From assembly GCA_013076295.1 (NCBI GenBank), contig RQOL01000871.1:248001-312000 (forward strand): DNA of 64,000 bases, in the 5' to 3' direction. Below, piece after piece: positions 1-10,803 of the stretch (within the stretch, counting starts at the first letter, position 1; each line of letters starts with the position of its first letter). The stretch comes from Sanderia malayensis. Lineage: Eukaryota > Cnidaria > Scyphozoa > Semaeostomeae > Pelagiidae. Both the position numbers and the translations under genes were made by a program. The notes under the pieces were generated by a model, which saw nothing but the letters and a program-made list of their open reading frames with translations, searched no databases and was not told the DNA's origin.

Positions 1-750
1 AGCATGAAAATGTCACTTCAGTTTTTTCGTTGTCCCATGACAAATATTCATCCAAAACAACACCAGCCTTATTCCCCAGTAGAGTCGGAGTGGGGTTTTG
101 AAGACTGTAATGATTTGGAAATTGCAGTAATGACTGTAATGATTTGGAAATAACCTCTGTTTCCTTGTGCTGAGAACCAAAATTTGTTTGATGAAGACCA
201 AGAGCTTATTCGTCATCTTGAAATGCACATCAACCCTACAAGGGATAACGATGCGATTAGCAAGGCAATAATTCAAAGTAACTACAATCAATAAGAGACT
301 AATGAATAATAAAAAAATGTCACTTACATTGATCGTTTTTGACATTTGAGCATCGCTTTTAAGGATCAAGACTTGTCAGAGTTTTTTTGATTTCAACGTC
401 TCTAACAGCGTTATCGTCTTTTCAACAAATCCTTACCTATGTCGCAATTTGTGTGGTAACACTGACAGTATTTCATCATCTTCCAACAATCAGTGTCATG
501 CATTCTTCAATTGGCAATAACTCTCCAAACGTTTCTTCCTGTTCGGAGAACGGTCGGATCTTCCCACCAAAGAACGATTTGTAACCGAAATTTGAATCTT
601 TCCCAAAGCATCAGAATTTTTAGGATCAGAGTTTGCATAGCCATGCATAGGTCTCATTATTTAGGTTTCCTCCACCGGAGATGCTGCACAGTCTGGATTA
701 GCTGTTGCAAAAAAACAGCTACGGAGGAGCAAACTAATCACATGCCTTGA
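1..750. other. No recognisable gene
   Basis: Short open frames exist on both strands but none shows a domain, a splice pattern or a compositional change that would support a gene. I see nothing further here. Confidence 0.4.
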
Positions 751-759
751 ACCAACTGG

Positions 760-922
760 ACTACTCTGCCTGAACGTTGTCAACAGGTTTACATTCTTTC
801 CAATAAAGCGGATATCTATTGCTTACTGCTAACTGTTCCCCAATCTCCATCTCCGTCATTGCTTTATAATGTTCCATTTGTACAAAGTCATATGTGACCG
901 CATCAATGTTGCTATGCGACAT
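760..922 (-). pseudogene. BEL/Pao-like gag start, old copy 1 (fragment)
   Basis: On the minus strand an ATG at 922-920 opens a frame of about 50 codons that includes GEQLAVSNRY. A matching peptide with GEQLAVSRR lies at 45041-44844, also in minus orientation. The start lies about 105 bases downstream of a putative primer-binding site (1013-1025), the same spacing as in the intact BEL/Pao element at 60624-60737. I infer the N-terminal stub of a gag-type protein from an old BEL/Pao-like copy. The rest of the gene is missing or unrecognisable. Gag homology rests on layout and not on residue identity, so this is tentative. Confidence 0.4.
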
Positions 923-1012
923 GTTGCTCCTTATAACTGAAATATTCTTAAATAAGTTAACTTAAATCAAATCAAATTAAATGGCTACTGGGAATTAAAT
1001 GCTATTCTATCA

Positions 1013-1580
1013 AGCTCGGTGGACCACCCAAGTGTCGCGATTCTAGACAACACTTTCTACTTAAATAAGAAAAGCCGAATACAATAATTAAATGATCGCC
1101 ATACATATTCAAACATAGAAATAGAATAGCAGATACAACAAAGACAAAATAAAGCATATAATAATAATTATTCTTATCAGAAATCAAAGTGATGCTGTTA
1201 CTACTGGTAAGCTATGATATAGGGGAGGGGTCGCCAGCCAAAAGAGGGTTGTATGACTAAACAACCTAGGTCATAAGGACAAAAAGGTACACACTTTTGA
1301 AACTTAAACACAATCTCACAGGGGCAATGGGGCGATAAGCATAAAAATATTTAATTGAAAGTAACTACAAGCTACAAAATCTAATGACTTATACAAAAAA
1401 AATTACTTCTGCTAAGAGGTGAAGGTATTAGAAACTGTTAGGTCAGATACCTTTAGAAACACATTTTAGCAAAAAGGTTCTTGCTAAGATAGACTTCTCA
1501 GAAGCTTTGTTACTCTCTCAGCAGAGGGGGCAACAGAGCTGCGAAAGGAGTTTTTCTATTGACCATGGCAACAATAATAT
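1013..1580 (-). repeat. Old LTR with primer-binding site, BEL/Pao-like
   Basis: Read on the minus strand, a stretch ending in GCGACA (about 1033) is followed after a short gap by TGGTCCACCGAGC. The young BEL/Pao element has the same order at 60611-60636: a CCGACA end, a 7-base gap, then TGGTCCACCGAGC. The presumed LTR body lies to the right, from about 1033 to about 1575. A diverged copy lies at about 45128-45835, sharing blocks such as gttcttgctaaga and taggtcataag. The outer boundary is uncertain because both copies are eroded. Confidence 0.4.
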
Positions 1581-1727
1581 TTTAAACTTTTTGTGTGAAT
1601 AGCTTCACGCATGCAATTTTGTCCAGTAAAACGGTTTTGAATTTCCATATTATTGTTAGCCATAAATGTTCGGGATAGATACGTTTTTATCCCTAAACAG
1701 TGATCAGACACTACATTATTCCTAAGG

Positions 1728-1877
1728 GCCTGTTCATATGAGGTGAGACCCTGTTGATACAGTAATTTCTATGTTAAAACATTTTTGGGGTCACATGGAG
1801 GCGAGTTATCCAACTTGAGTGAGATCTCACTGTCGTCGCAGGGGGATCTCACCGAGGTGGGATAAAAACAGGCCATT
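1728..1877. mobile_element. MITE-like repeat
   Basis: The stretch begins ggcctgttcatatgaggtga and ends with the approximate inverse, gaggtgggataaaaacaggcc. It contains several gagatctcac-type motifs. A related stretch (ctgctcatatgaggtgag, gaggtgggat) lies at about 46490-46640. I see no coding capacity, so a short non-autonomous DNA element is the simplest reading. The superfamily is unknown. Confidence 0.45.
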
Positions 1878-1899
1878 TTTTAACATAAAAGCTACAGGA

Positions 1900-2870
1900 G
1901 AAATTGCCCCAGCAGACCAAAAATTATGCCCAAAAAATTATTGGGCGTGAATTTGTGGACCACGCCAACTTTTAGTAGAGCCTCGAAAAGAGAGAACGAT
2001 GCAAATGTTTTGCTCCATTGTCAAATCAATATCAAAATAAAGTCACTGTTAACAGGTGGCCAATTCAATTTTGTGAGCCATTTAGCCAATAACAAAAAAA
2101 CTATATAGACCATTTTATATAATACTCAGACACAATTGATAAATTCAATATTTGCATGACAGGTTGAAGATTTCCAGGTCCAATTTTTTTCACAAGTTGG
2201 AAACTGCAACCTGTGGCTTGGAGCGCAAGAAAATAAGGAAATGCAAGAAAATAAGGCAAGAAAATGGGGCAAGAAAATAGGGAAATCCAATATATGACTA
2301 ACATAGGCTAAAGTAATGCATAAATACATTAGTCATTGTGCCTAGCCATTAAATGTTGCACTTGTAATTATTTGTGCGTCAAAAAAAACAAAGTATGAAC
2401 TGTCTCCCCAACTTTTTGCTGCGGATGTTTCTAGCGAGACTTGGGCCTTCGAAATATTCATGCAATGGAAATGAAAAAAAGGCTGCGAACGGCGCAGAAA
2501 CGGAAGAGACAAGGGATGGACTATTATTTTTTCAATTCCTGTTATCTCTTTCATTCAGCAAAGTCGCTGAAACGATCGGACAATTGTGATTTGAAACTCA
2601 TTGCTGGGGCCGCATTGCACTTGAGGTAATTAGTAATTTAATCACTAATAATTGAGGGAAAGTAAGTTAGCTAATTATAGATGCTCTAAAAGTTGACACA
2701 ATACTGAAAGATTCAATGTCTTTCGATACAGCGACTTTCCATACAGAGTTTTAAAGTAGACCAATTGACCCAACAACAGTTTTGACTATCAAAAACTAAT
2801 ACACAAACTTGTGGATGTTTTTACACGAAGCTCCTTCGATGATATAGAATTCTAAATGGTACCTGGTAAG
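1900..2870. other. Nothing recognised; insertion relative to the 45-47 kb paralogue
   Basis: The paralogous segment at 45-47 kb passes directly from its MITE to the Myb-like fragment. This stretch, with the PHD relic after it, therefore looks like extra sequence in this copy. It holds only short frames and a purine-rich aagaaaat repeat near 2222-2283. Confidence 0.35.
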
Positions 2871-2880
2871 ACGAAGAAGG

Positions 2881-3135
2881 TTGTTTTCCAGTGGAAGATT
2901 GAGCTTTACTGCCATTGCAAAAAAAACCTTCATGGATGAGCCCTTAGTAGAGTGCTCTAAATGTAAAAGGTGGCTTCATGAAAGATGTGAATCTGGAAAC
3001 ATAAATGATCAACATTGGAAATGTACCAATTGTAAACGCACGTGCAAGAAAAGAACAAAAATAATAGTTCCAATGAAAAAGAAGAAGGGCAAAGCAAACA
3101 ATATTGTCGCAAACTGTATAAATAATGTATTTTAA
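2881..3135 (+). pseudogene. PHD finger fragment
   Basis: The frame encodes VECSKCKRWLHERC followed by HWKCTNCK, the central and C-terminal cysteine/histidine ligands of a PHD zinc finger (C-x2-C, W-x-H-x2-C, W-x-C-x2-C). The first pair, read as YCHCKK, sits in another frame just before a run of eight A at about 2919-2927, so one frameshift separates it from the rest. A basic lysine-rich tail follows, then a stop. PHD fingers read histone H3 tails. Here the module probably came from the end of a transposon gene, as in the SWIM-Ulp1-PHD and pogo-PHD relics in this window. No parent gene is visible upstream. Confidence 0.55.
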
Positions 3136-3655
3136 TGATGCATTTTTGCCATTGCCGTATTTTCCTTCCGACGTTTTGCTTTGTTATGTTGAAACTATAT
3201 TCGGTGATGTATGTTTCCTTAAATGGCAAGGGTACTGCATTTTACGATTGAAGGCCAGCTATTTTTGAGTTTTTGAGAATAAAGCAAGGACGAAACAGGC
3301 AACCGTGCGATGAACTTTACAAAGGCAGGGACTTTATTAAAAAGTTTTTCAAAAAGAGAATGGCACCCTTTGGCACTCTTTGTTTTCTAAAGATTTAGCT
3401 GTTTTGTAAAGAAAGTCTGATTTTAAGATTGTCAACGTGCAATTGACGTAGTCTACTTTGTACATGTGTCTGCAGGGCGTGGTCACATAACGTTTTCCAG
3501 TTTTTTGTGGTCCGAAAAATTTCACAACTAGTTAGAATTCCTTAAAAAATGCTATGGATGAAAATCTCCCATATGAATACGATCAGTGGGCGAGCACGGC
3601 GAGGTGGGGATGAAATCGTCAAAAGTGCGCAAGCGTGAATATTAAGTCGGTAAAT
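3136..3655. other. Nothing recognised
   Basis: AT-rich sequence between the PHD relic and the Myb-like relic. The last 70 bases (from about 3585) resemble 46610-46680. Confidence 0.35.
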
Positions 3656-3671
3656 CTAGTTTCCATACAAC

Positions 3672-4492
3672 ATGGCTGACAGGTCCAATTTATCAACTCC
3701 TTCCCGTAGCATTAAGTGTGCCACCATTGCAAGTGACAATCGAAGGAAGAGTTTTCGATGGTCAATTTCAATGGTGGAATATTTAATCAGCTGCTTGGAA
3801 GCATACAAAACAAGAAAGAAGTACCAAAGCTTACACTTTGATGCCGACAAGCCGGCTTAAATAAAGGCCGCGAGGGAGGATTTACGAAACAAGTAGAGAG
3901 TTTGGTGCAATTGGACTATATGATGCCAATGAACCTGTAGAAGAGATGTCAGTCCAAGAGAGGGCTCTATATTTGAGAATGAAGAAATACCAATTCGTAA
4001 ATATTCAGAAAGGGCACCAGCGCGTTCAAGAAACAATTAAAGAGATTCACCAAAAACTTCTCCAAAGCTGTCAATATAGGAACGGGAAGTGGGAGTAGTA
4101 AAATAGTGTGTGAATTTTATAAACAACTTTGTGGGGTATGGGGTGGATCTCCATCAACAGACCCTTTAACGTTTGGTGTGGAAACGGATAATTTTCCATC
4201 ATTGAAAGTAACAATGAATCACAGGTTGATCTTACAGAAATTGAAAGTCGTAAAGAATTAGTCGACATCAAAAGTGCTTGAGACATTTTCATTCAGAGCT
4301 CCATGACTTCTGCTCTAAAAAGGATTTGACTCCTCCAGTACACAAGGAAGCCCTTAATCGACATCTGAAGGAGATAGAGAGTCGAGTGATGCTGGAAGCA
4401 GAAGAAAAGATGGTTGATGCTGCTGACCGTCTTAGAGAGAGATAAACCAGGAAGTTTTGGTTTGGGAGCAAAGCCAGATTTGCCAATCAAAT
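3672..4492 (+). pseudogene. Myb/SANT-like (trihelix type) protein relic
   Basis: An ATG at 3672 opens MADRSNLSTPSR and runs into a SANT-like helix region (VEYLISCLEAYKTRKKYQ, then DADKPA). Coding similarity continues through several frame changes. About 3897-4100 gives EFGAIGLYDANEP and KGHQRVQETIKEIH. About 4100-4200 gives KIVCEFYKQLCGVWGGSP. About 4285-4490 gives a charged helix with KDLTPPVHKEALNRHL and a C-terminal RKFWFGSKARFANQ. At least three frameshifts or stops interrupt it. A shorter diverged copy lies at 46640-46862. The N-terminal domain suggests a DNA-binding accessory protein of a transposon. The family is inferred from helix pattern only. Confidence 0.5.
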
Positions 4493-4779
4493 GCAACACT
4501 GATCATTCTAATAGGAATGATAATCAAAAGAGCCGAAAATTAAATTTTTCGGAAAACAATGAAACAGTTAATATTACTTTTATTGATGAAAACTCAATTT
4601 ACCAATTCTTTCAAGACAAAAATGTGTGATTTTTGGCAGAGGAAGCATGTTTTCATAACAAACTGCCACTGGGGTAATAATATTTACCTTTTTCTGTTGT
4701 ATTTTATAATATTTGTTCTTGTAGCAATTTTTTGGTAGTGTTTGTTTAACGTCCTTTAGGAACAGTTGATTCCAAAACT

Positions 4780-5219
4780 ATGACTCCTTTCACCCTCAAA
4801 TTTAGCAGCCGAGTTCTACTCCTGGAGAAGCCTAAAGGTGAATTCAGATTCTGTGTGGACTACCGGCGACTGAATGCCACAACGAAGAAAAATGCTCTCC
4901 CTCGGATCGATGAAACGCTAGATGCCCTTGAAAACGCAGCATGGTTTTCCACCCTCAACCTTCAATCCGGTTTTTGGCAGATTCCGATGAAAGCCTCTGA
5001 CATGGAAAAGACTGTATTCGCCACCCAGCATGGACACTGGGAATTTCGTGTAATGCTTTTTAGCTTCGCCAACGCCCCAGCTACATTTCAGGAACTGATG
5101 GACTTAGTACTATCTGGACTTCACTGGACTCACTGTCTCGTGTACCTTGATGACATCATAGTTATTGCTACAACGGAGGAGGAACACCTGCGGAGGTTAT
5201 ATCTCGTGCTCGAAATAAT
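4780..5219 (+). pseudogene. Gypsy-type reverse transcriptase fragment, split by Harbinger
   Basis: The frame holds reverse-transcriptase blocks in order: RFCVDYRRLNATT (about residue 29), FSTLNLQSGFWQI (about 67), FANAPATFQELMD (about 106) and the catalytic box VYLDDIIV (about 130). This order and wording are those of Ty3/Gypsy pol. The 5' part (protease, start of RT) is missing. At 5219 the frame is broken by the Harbinger element. Coding resumes at 8052 in the correct phase (RKAGLTLKP) and then meets a stop at 8082-8084. RNase H and integrase are absent. It is a dead fragment useful mainly as the target-site record for the Harbinger insertion. Confidence 0.85.
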
Positions 5220-5779
5220 AGAGAGTTTCCGATCGGCGACGTGAGTCTTAGACCCCATGTTAGCGAGGCCTGGAAATAGCGCGGCCAGACTAACTTGCAT
5301 ACCCCCGTGATTGCTGATCGTGGGGCCTTCGACGTTAAATTGAAGAATCATCGTCGTGGCTACAACGTGGGATTATCGAAGGTGAAAATAATATGCGATC
5401 GATTTTATTTTTTTAATAGTGCTATTTTTGGTTGAATCAACCTTCCATTTACCCTCAACAGTGAAACTAACCTATTTTATCAAGTCGTATTTTCCGTTTC
5501 AGTCTTATCAATTCGACGAGCAATATGGCCTCCGAGAAAGCCGGAAGAGGGAATGAAAGTCGACCTGTGTTCGTATTGATTTTGGATTCAACCTTGTCTA
5601 AATATATCTATTGAACATTTCAAATGCTGCCTACATGTTATAAATTTCCGTACATATTTTTAATTCTAGAAACATGTATCAATATTGATGGTTCAAATAA
5701 ATATTTTTTATGAGCAGAGATTATTTGTTTTGCTTTTTATCCTAAGAAATCTTATCGTACCTTCCCAAACAGGCAAAAA

Positions 5780-6574
5780 ATGACATGGACCAAAGGCCAC
5801 GATGTTCTTCTTTGCAGGGAGGTGCTGGTTGTCCAGCCCTTCCAGTTTAAGCATGGAACCCATGATAGAGGGCAGTCATGGGAGAAAATTGCTGCTAATT
5901 TGAACTTGGTGGAGCGACCTCTCTTTACAGTTGACCAAAGGGCAGTGAGAGATCGCTTCACCAAGTTGGAGAAAGATTACAGAAGAAAGAAAAATGAAGA
6001 AGAGAGGGCCAGTGGAATAGCCCCAGATGAGCCTGATGAATTGGATCAGGCTCTTGAAGACATTATTGAAATGTCAGAGTGGCAGAAGGAGCAGCCAGCG
6101 AGGGGTAACATAAAGAAGAAAAATGAAGTGGAGAAAGAAAAAAAAACAGCAGAGGCAGTGAGAAAGAGGGCAATGGAGAGAATGGGTGAGACAAGGGAAA
6201 GAGAGAATGAAGAAAGATCAGCGAAAAAGAGAAAGTCTGGGACAGATGCAGTGGAGTATTTGAAGGAAAAGAGAGAGGAGGATGGGAAGATGAAAGAAGA
6301 AGATTTGGAGTTGAGAAAAAGAGAGTTTGAGTTAAAGGTAAAATTAAAAGAAGAGGAGATGAAGATGAAAAGAAAAGACCAAGCGATGAGAGAGAGAGAG
6401 AGAGCAGCTTATGAAGGAGAGAGAATTGGAAGGGAGGCTAAAGAAGGACCAGGACATTATATTTATTTTAAAGAACCAGTTAGAGCAGCAACAGGCTATT
6501 TTGGAAGAGGTACAGCAGCAAAACAAGTTGCTTCTGTCCCTCTATCAAAAAAGTCTAGAAAAAATTTAGATTGA
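5780..6574 (+). CDS. Harbinger accessory protein, Myb/SANT-like
   Basis: A 264-residue frame starts at ATG 5780 (MTWTKGHDVLLCREV). The N-terminal about 80 residues form a SANT/trihelix-like domain: W3, the WEKIAANLN helix at about 36, and the recognition-helix region TVDQRAVRDRFTKLEKDYRR at about 51-70. A very charged Glu/Lys/Arg coiled coil follows (about 100-220). Harbinger accessory proteins of this class bind the transposon ends and help carry the transposase into the nucleus. A polypyrimidine-AG acceptor lies just upstream (ttcccaaacag ends at 5772). An earlier ATG exon candidate (MASEKAGRGN, about 5525) also follows a good acceptor, so the true N-terminus may be longer by splicing. Confidence 0.75.
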   Translation: MTWTKGHDVLLCREVLVVQPFQFKHGTHDRGQSWEKIAANLNLVERPLFTVDQRAVRDRFTKLEKDYRRKKNEEERASGIAPDEPDELDQALEDIIEMSEWQKEQPARGNIKKKNEVEKEKKTAEAVRKRAMERMGETRERENEERSAKKRKSGTDAVEYLKEKREEDGKMKEEDLELRKREFELKVKLKEEEMKMKRKDQAMRERERAAYEGERIGREAKEGPGHYIYFKEPVRAATGYFGRGTAAKQVASVPLSKKSRKNLD

Positions 6575-6830
6575 AAGTTATTAATTTGTACTCTTTCAAA
6601 TGGTGGACAGCCATATTAATACATAATAGTGAAATGATGATTGTAACTATGCTTAATAGTATACAGCATCATACTTGAAAGCATTTTTCATGATGATTGC
6701 ATTGAACTTGTACCAAATAACCACTATCTTGTTGTCACTGGGAGAATAATTTGATTTTTTAAAGAATCCGAAATCAATTTTATCTAATCCTGATTTTAAA
6801 AATTCTGATTTTAAGTTGTCCAATCTGCAT

Positions 6831-7895
6831 TCACTTGAAGAATTCTTCAAGAACGGGGGGCTGCAAATTGAAGAAAGCTGATGTGTTGTTTCCATACAGG
6901 CAAGTAAGGGCATTGCGTAGTAGGGCACAAACAACATAAATCTTTCCAACCGCACTGAGGCCAATCTTCAGATCTTTTTTGAAGTCTGTGAATTTAAAAT
7001 AATTCACAATATCTCCAAATACCCACTCAACAGAGACACTAACCCTGCTCATAGACTGATTGAAGGCTTGCTCTTGATCATTGAGCTCTGGTCTTCTTGC
7101 AAAGGGGCATTGGAGAAAAACTCTATGAGGATATGCAGGATCCCCATAAATACACAAAGGTTGGCCATCAGGTGTGAAGGAGTGTTGTTCCAACTGATGC
7201 AAAAGCCCAGACATTGCCAGCATGCCACTATCATGCCGTCTTCCTTCTACAGGGCCAAAGAGGTTGGCAATAAGTCCATTCGGTGTAACAACAGATTGGA
7301 ACTTTATTGCATGCACTCTCTTGTGACCATTGTATACAGCCCTCTGATCATGCTTTGGTCTGCAGATTGGTCTGACTGTCCCATCAACAAAACCCCAGCA
7401 GTTGTCTAAAGCTGCACCCTTGCCGTGAATGGCATCAGCATACACTCTGAGATTTTGACGAGACAAGCATGGCTGATCAAGGTTGGTGAGGAGATGTTCA
7501 AAATTGTCGAAGATATGGTCAACTACAAGATTTGTAACCATACAGAGTTGTGATACTGGCCTACCAAAACGAGGGATGAGATCAACAAATCTGCATGGAT
7601 AGGCAAACCTCTTAAGTGCTATACACAGTGCTTCGACAGTGTCCACTACCACACCATTTTGACATCTGAATGTTTCAGGCAGCCCTAAAGCAGCTGCCAG
7701 TCTGAAAATATCATCCTTTTTGAAGCGAAACTCGACTTCACACTCGTCTTCTTGCATCTCAAAAATATTAAAACGTTCGTATTTAAAGTACGGTAGGCCG
7801 GTGTGCAAATTTCTTCGACGATCTCCTGCTAGAAGGAGCAGCTCTTCGTCGTCGATATCACCAGCATCGTGCATCAAATACAACATGTCGTCCAT
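6831..7895 (-). CDS. PIF/Harbinger transposase (DDE_Tnp_4, HARBI1-like)
   Basis: The 354-residue frame begins at the ATG of MDDMLYLMHDAG (7895). The catalytic triad is visible: D171 in WGFVDGT, D252 in IYGDPAYP and E290 in SVEWVFGD. The N-terminal region (ECEVEFRFKKDDIF) is typical of metazoan Harbinger transposases. Length and motif spacing fit the family. The gene converges on the accessory gene and ends 256 bp from it. No internal stop is seen. The protein would cut and rejoin element ends with 3-bp target duplication, matching the aat flanks. Confidence 0.9.
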   Translation of the reverse strand: MDDMLYLMHDAGDIDDEELLLLAGDRRRNLHTGLPYFKYERFNIFEMQEDECEVEFRFKKDDIFRLAAALGLPETFRCQNGVVVDTVEALCIALKRFAYPCRFVDLIPRFGRPVSQLCMVTNLVVDHIFDNFEHLLTNLDQPCLSRQNLRVYADAIHGKGAALDNCWGFVDGTVRPICRPKHDQRAVYNGHKRVHAIKFQSVVTPNGLIANLFGPVEGRRHDSGMLAMSGLLHQLEQHSFTPDGQPLCIYGDPAYPHRVFLQCPFARRPELNDQEQAFNQSMSRVSVSVEWVFGDIVNYFKFTDFKKDLKIGLSAVGKIYVVCALLRNALTCLYGNNTSAFFNLQPPVLEEFFK

Positions 7896-8085
7896 TTTCA
7901 CTAACTTGTATTTGGGGCCTTTTTTGACGTCGAGGTCGTAGAATCGGAATCTAAATTTTTTCAGATTGGGAAGGACGCGAAGAACGCGCTATTTCCAGGC
8001 CTCGCTAACGTCGGGTCTAAGACTCACGTCGTCGATCGGAAACTCTCTAATCAGGAAAGCTGGCCTAACTCTGAAGCCCTGAACG

Positions 8086-8690
8086 CCGTGGACCATGTGT
8101 GGAGATTGGGGCCATTGCCCTCAGATTTGTCCGAACAATTTCATTAGGTTTTCTTCTTAACAAGATCGTAAGTTTGAAAATGCTTTAAGCTTCCGTGGGA
8201 TGCTTCTAAAAGGGAGAAGAGGGAAAGAAAAGACAAGAAAAAAGTATGATGTTTTTAACATAAATTAACATAATTGACATGATCATTATAAGTACATAAT
8301 GACAATGTACATGAGCAATTTGAAAAGCGCGTCGCCCGGCAATTAAGTATAAAGTAAGGAGAGAGCTTTGTTTTCACTGATTATAAAGGGGAGAGAATAA
8401 GAGAACCGCAGTAAGTTTGCTGAGGTTGAAACTTGTAACCTGTTTGAATTTTAATAGCTTTGGAAGTGTGATATGATTGTCAAGGTAGATATGATACTTC
8501 CTCAGCAGCAAAATGAAAGTAATGCACGTACTTGTACTAGAAAAACATGCCAGTGGAATGGGGAGAAGAAAGAAGGAAAACTGAAAAAAAGAAAAAGGAA
8601 TGGCAAACAAAGAAAAGTCAGGGCGGGGCGATTCAAAATATGACGACTCATAACATGGTAGTTTAACTAAAATTTTATGAATCGTAATCC
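8086..8690. other. Nothing recognised
   Basis: No domain or repeat border is evident between the Gypsy RT stub and the fragment at 8708. A purine-rich stretch lies at about 8205-8245. Confidence 0.35.
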
Positions 8691-8707
8691 AGGGCTTTTT
8701 ATCATCA

Positions 8708-9108
8708 TTGAATGATCTCCAAACAAGAGTTATTTCATATGAGAATAGCCTGAATTATGTTTTAAACATTCTTCAAAAGAGATTTGATCAGACATCTGTC
8801 GAAGATTTTGATATTGCAAGGAGACAAAGGAGACAAAGAGAGCAGAAAAGCAAAGACAAGAAAAAGAAGAGAATTTCTCATGGGATGATATTGACAAAAT
8901 TTGCACCAATTCAAACGGCAAGAAAGAAAGCTGTTCTGTCGCTAAAAAGCGTTTGGGTGAAGAAAATAAAGATAGTGCAAACATTATGTCACATTTTAAA
9001 ATGATTGGCGGATTGGCATACGAATCTGATGAATGATGATATTTCTGTAGCTGATATTGAGGAAATGGACTCAATGTCAGAAGGACGTTTCATTGAGCGA
9101 TTCCAATG
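8708..9108 (+). pseudogene. Unrecognised broken coding fragment
   Basis: Two frames look coding in succession. The first (8708 to about 8880) reads NDLQTRVISYENSLNYVLN and ends in a basic RRQRRQREQKSKDKKK stretch. The second (about 8880-9110) reads WDDIDKICTNSNGKKESC, SVAKKRLGEENKDSANIM and DIEEMDSMSEGRFIERFQ. A frameshift near 8875 joins them. The character is a nuclear-type basic helix. I recognise no family, and it may be the end of a transposon accessory protein. Confidence 0.3.
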
Positions 9109-9679
9109 ATAATAACTGAGAACTGACTTTTCAAACTGCCTTGCTATTTTTATATTGATATGTACTATGAAAAATGTTTACCCAACACTTTGATGCAAAG
9201 AATTTTTTTTACCCAACCTGTTTATCCAACTGATTTTTTCTTCGGTACCAAACCCTGGCTAAATAATGAACGGCCCCTATGAAATTCATTAACACAAAGT
9301 TATGATATTAACAAGCTCTATTTTCATTTTGCCACTCCTATTGTTAATGAGTTTGAAAAGTTAATGCCGTGTTTCAAGCTACTAATATAGACCCAGAGAT
9401 TTTAATGAAAGAGCTTAACAACCACTACCAGTCTCTGAAGCAATTACATACCTATGACAGACATGACAATTACATACCTATGTCGAGTGTATAACTTGGA
9501 GTCAAATTATTGTTAAGAGGAGATTCAAGGAACCGAGACCAGCAGAAAAGTTTTTTATCAATGAAGAAAAGATGCGCGGTAGTTGCAACAGCCGCGTTGT
9601 AACTACCGCGTTGTAACTACCGCGAAGTTTATAAATGTGCCAAATGGTATTAAAAATAAAGTAAAAAAACTGCACGTGC

Positions 9680-9990
9680 ACGTGTGAGATGGGCCAAGGT
9701 ACTGTCACACTGGGAAAAAATCAACTAGGAAAATGTAGTTTTCTCCGATGAATGCAGGTTTGGTCTTAAAAATGACTGCAAAAAGTTACGAGTTTGGTGC
9801 ACATCCAAATAACTCAACATCCCAGAGCTTTTTCAGCCAACATTTCAAAATGCAATATCTGTGATGTTTTGAGGATGCATTGGGCCTAAGAAGACGGGGA
9901 AGTGGGTCAATTGTGAAAGACGAATGAATGCAGCAAAATACGTATCTTTCTTGCAAAACAACATTACCCCTAGCATTAAATTGATGTTTG
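9680..9990 (+). pseudogene. Tc1/mariner transposase relic
   Basis: With interruptions, the plus strand reads VVFSDECRFGL (holding the second catalytic Asp block of Tc1 transposases), LRVWCTSK, ISVMF then GCIGPKKTGK, and NAAKYVSFLQNNITPS. These follow the usual Tc1 order of D-block, VW, the VMVWGCIG-like block and the Y-x2-L-x2-N block. Stops at several points show it is dead. A 13-base C run (about 10006-10018) marks the end of recognisable similarity. Upstream (9500-9680) I cannot place the N-terminal half. Confidence 0.5.
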
Positions 9991-9999
9991 GTAAAGCAG

Positions 10000-10600
10000 A
10001 AAGGCCCCCCCCCCCCCAATACAAGAAGCAGATGTGGCAGCAAAGGATTGGTGTTTAAGTTGAACAACAACACAGAAATACAGTACCAATCAAGAAAAAC
10101 CATGCGACAAGACCCACAAGGTATGATGAAGTACATCATAGTTGAAGAAGGGGTAGGAGACATGACACACCACATTTACAAGGTTTTAAATGCAACTCAA
10201 GCAAAAGAAACCGCTACAGGGCCTAAAGGACGCCATCGGAATCTAAACAATTCACCTCGGAAAAAAACGGGGGTCAGCAGAAGAGGCACGTGACTACTGC
10301 AAAAGGGATGGGAAATAGTGGGAAGCTGGACAGATGTCCAAAACCGGTGACCGCAACGACCCCGCAATAATGGCAAAAGAAATGGCAAAAGGGGTGTTAC
10401 GGCTGATGTAATCATTAATTTTATATATGTTCTCAATATTACGAAATTGCCTTGTGATGAACTCACGCGCTTGTGACAAGGACGTGATCTTCTATGATTT
10501 TTATTTTAAATGATTCATTGTAACAAGATGATTCAGACATTGATTATTGGAGCTAGAATACACACGTGTCGTCTTTTCTCACTTGTTGAACCTTGCTACG
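10000..10600. other. Nothing recognised
   Basis: One open frame (9988-10293, plus) is basic and proline-rich near a homopolymer C run, with no domain. The end of this stretch could include part of an LTR, because a leader and gag start follow at 10612. Confidence 0.3.
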
Positions 10601-10611
10601 CAACATTTGGT

Positions 10612-10803
10612 GACAGAGATAAAAAGTTAGAATTTTGTATTTGCTCTGAATATGGCGACAATTTCTCCAGAAAAAATTGATGGTGGTGATTTTGCTTCCT
10701 GGCTTCGTCAATTTGAGTGCTGTGCCGCTGCCAATGGATGGGACAACGCTCGAAGACTCTCTATCTTGCCAGCCTATTTGGGTGGACCTGCTGCTACTCA
10801 CTA
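10612..10803 (+). pseudogene. LTR-retroelement leader and gag start, split by pogo element
   Basis: A tggtgacagag motif at about 10609 resembles the primer-binding-site sequence next to the LTRs at 56.1 and 57.1 kb. An ATG at about 10651 starts MATISPEKIDGG then FASWLRQFECCAAANGWD and ARRLSILPAYLGG, the start of a Gypsy-type gag. At 10803 the frame is cut by the pogo element. After its right end (18754), coding resumes in phase (FLALPKRTP) and soon dissolves. The rest of gag and all of pol are missing. Confidence 0.6.

Larger units (their letters stand above)
5220..8048. mobile_element. PIF/Harbinger DNA transposon, near-complete
   Basis: Inverted termini of about 60 bp match closely. The left end reads agagagtttccgatcg and continues through ttagcgaggcctggaaat. 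The right end is its inverse at 7989-8048. A 3-bp duplication aat flanks it (5217-5219 and 8049-8051), and removing it restores the RT reading frame. The two genes converge, as is usual for the family: a SANT/MADF-like protein on plus (5780-6574) and the DDE transposase on minus (7895-6831). Both open frames look intact, so the element could have been active recently. Confidence 0.9.

Noticed and set aside
10004..10020. C run at 10006-10018 and at 37419-37431 as G-quadruplex sites
   Set aside because: Single homopolymer runs. A quadruplex is possible but nothing nearby suggests a function, and homopolymer length may be unreliable.
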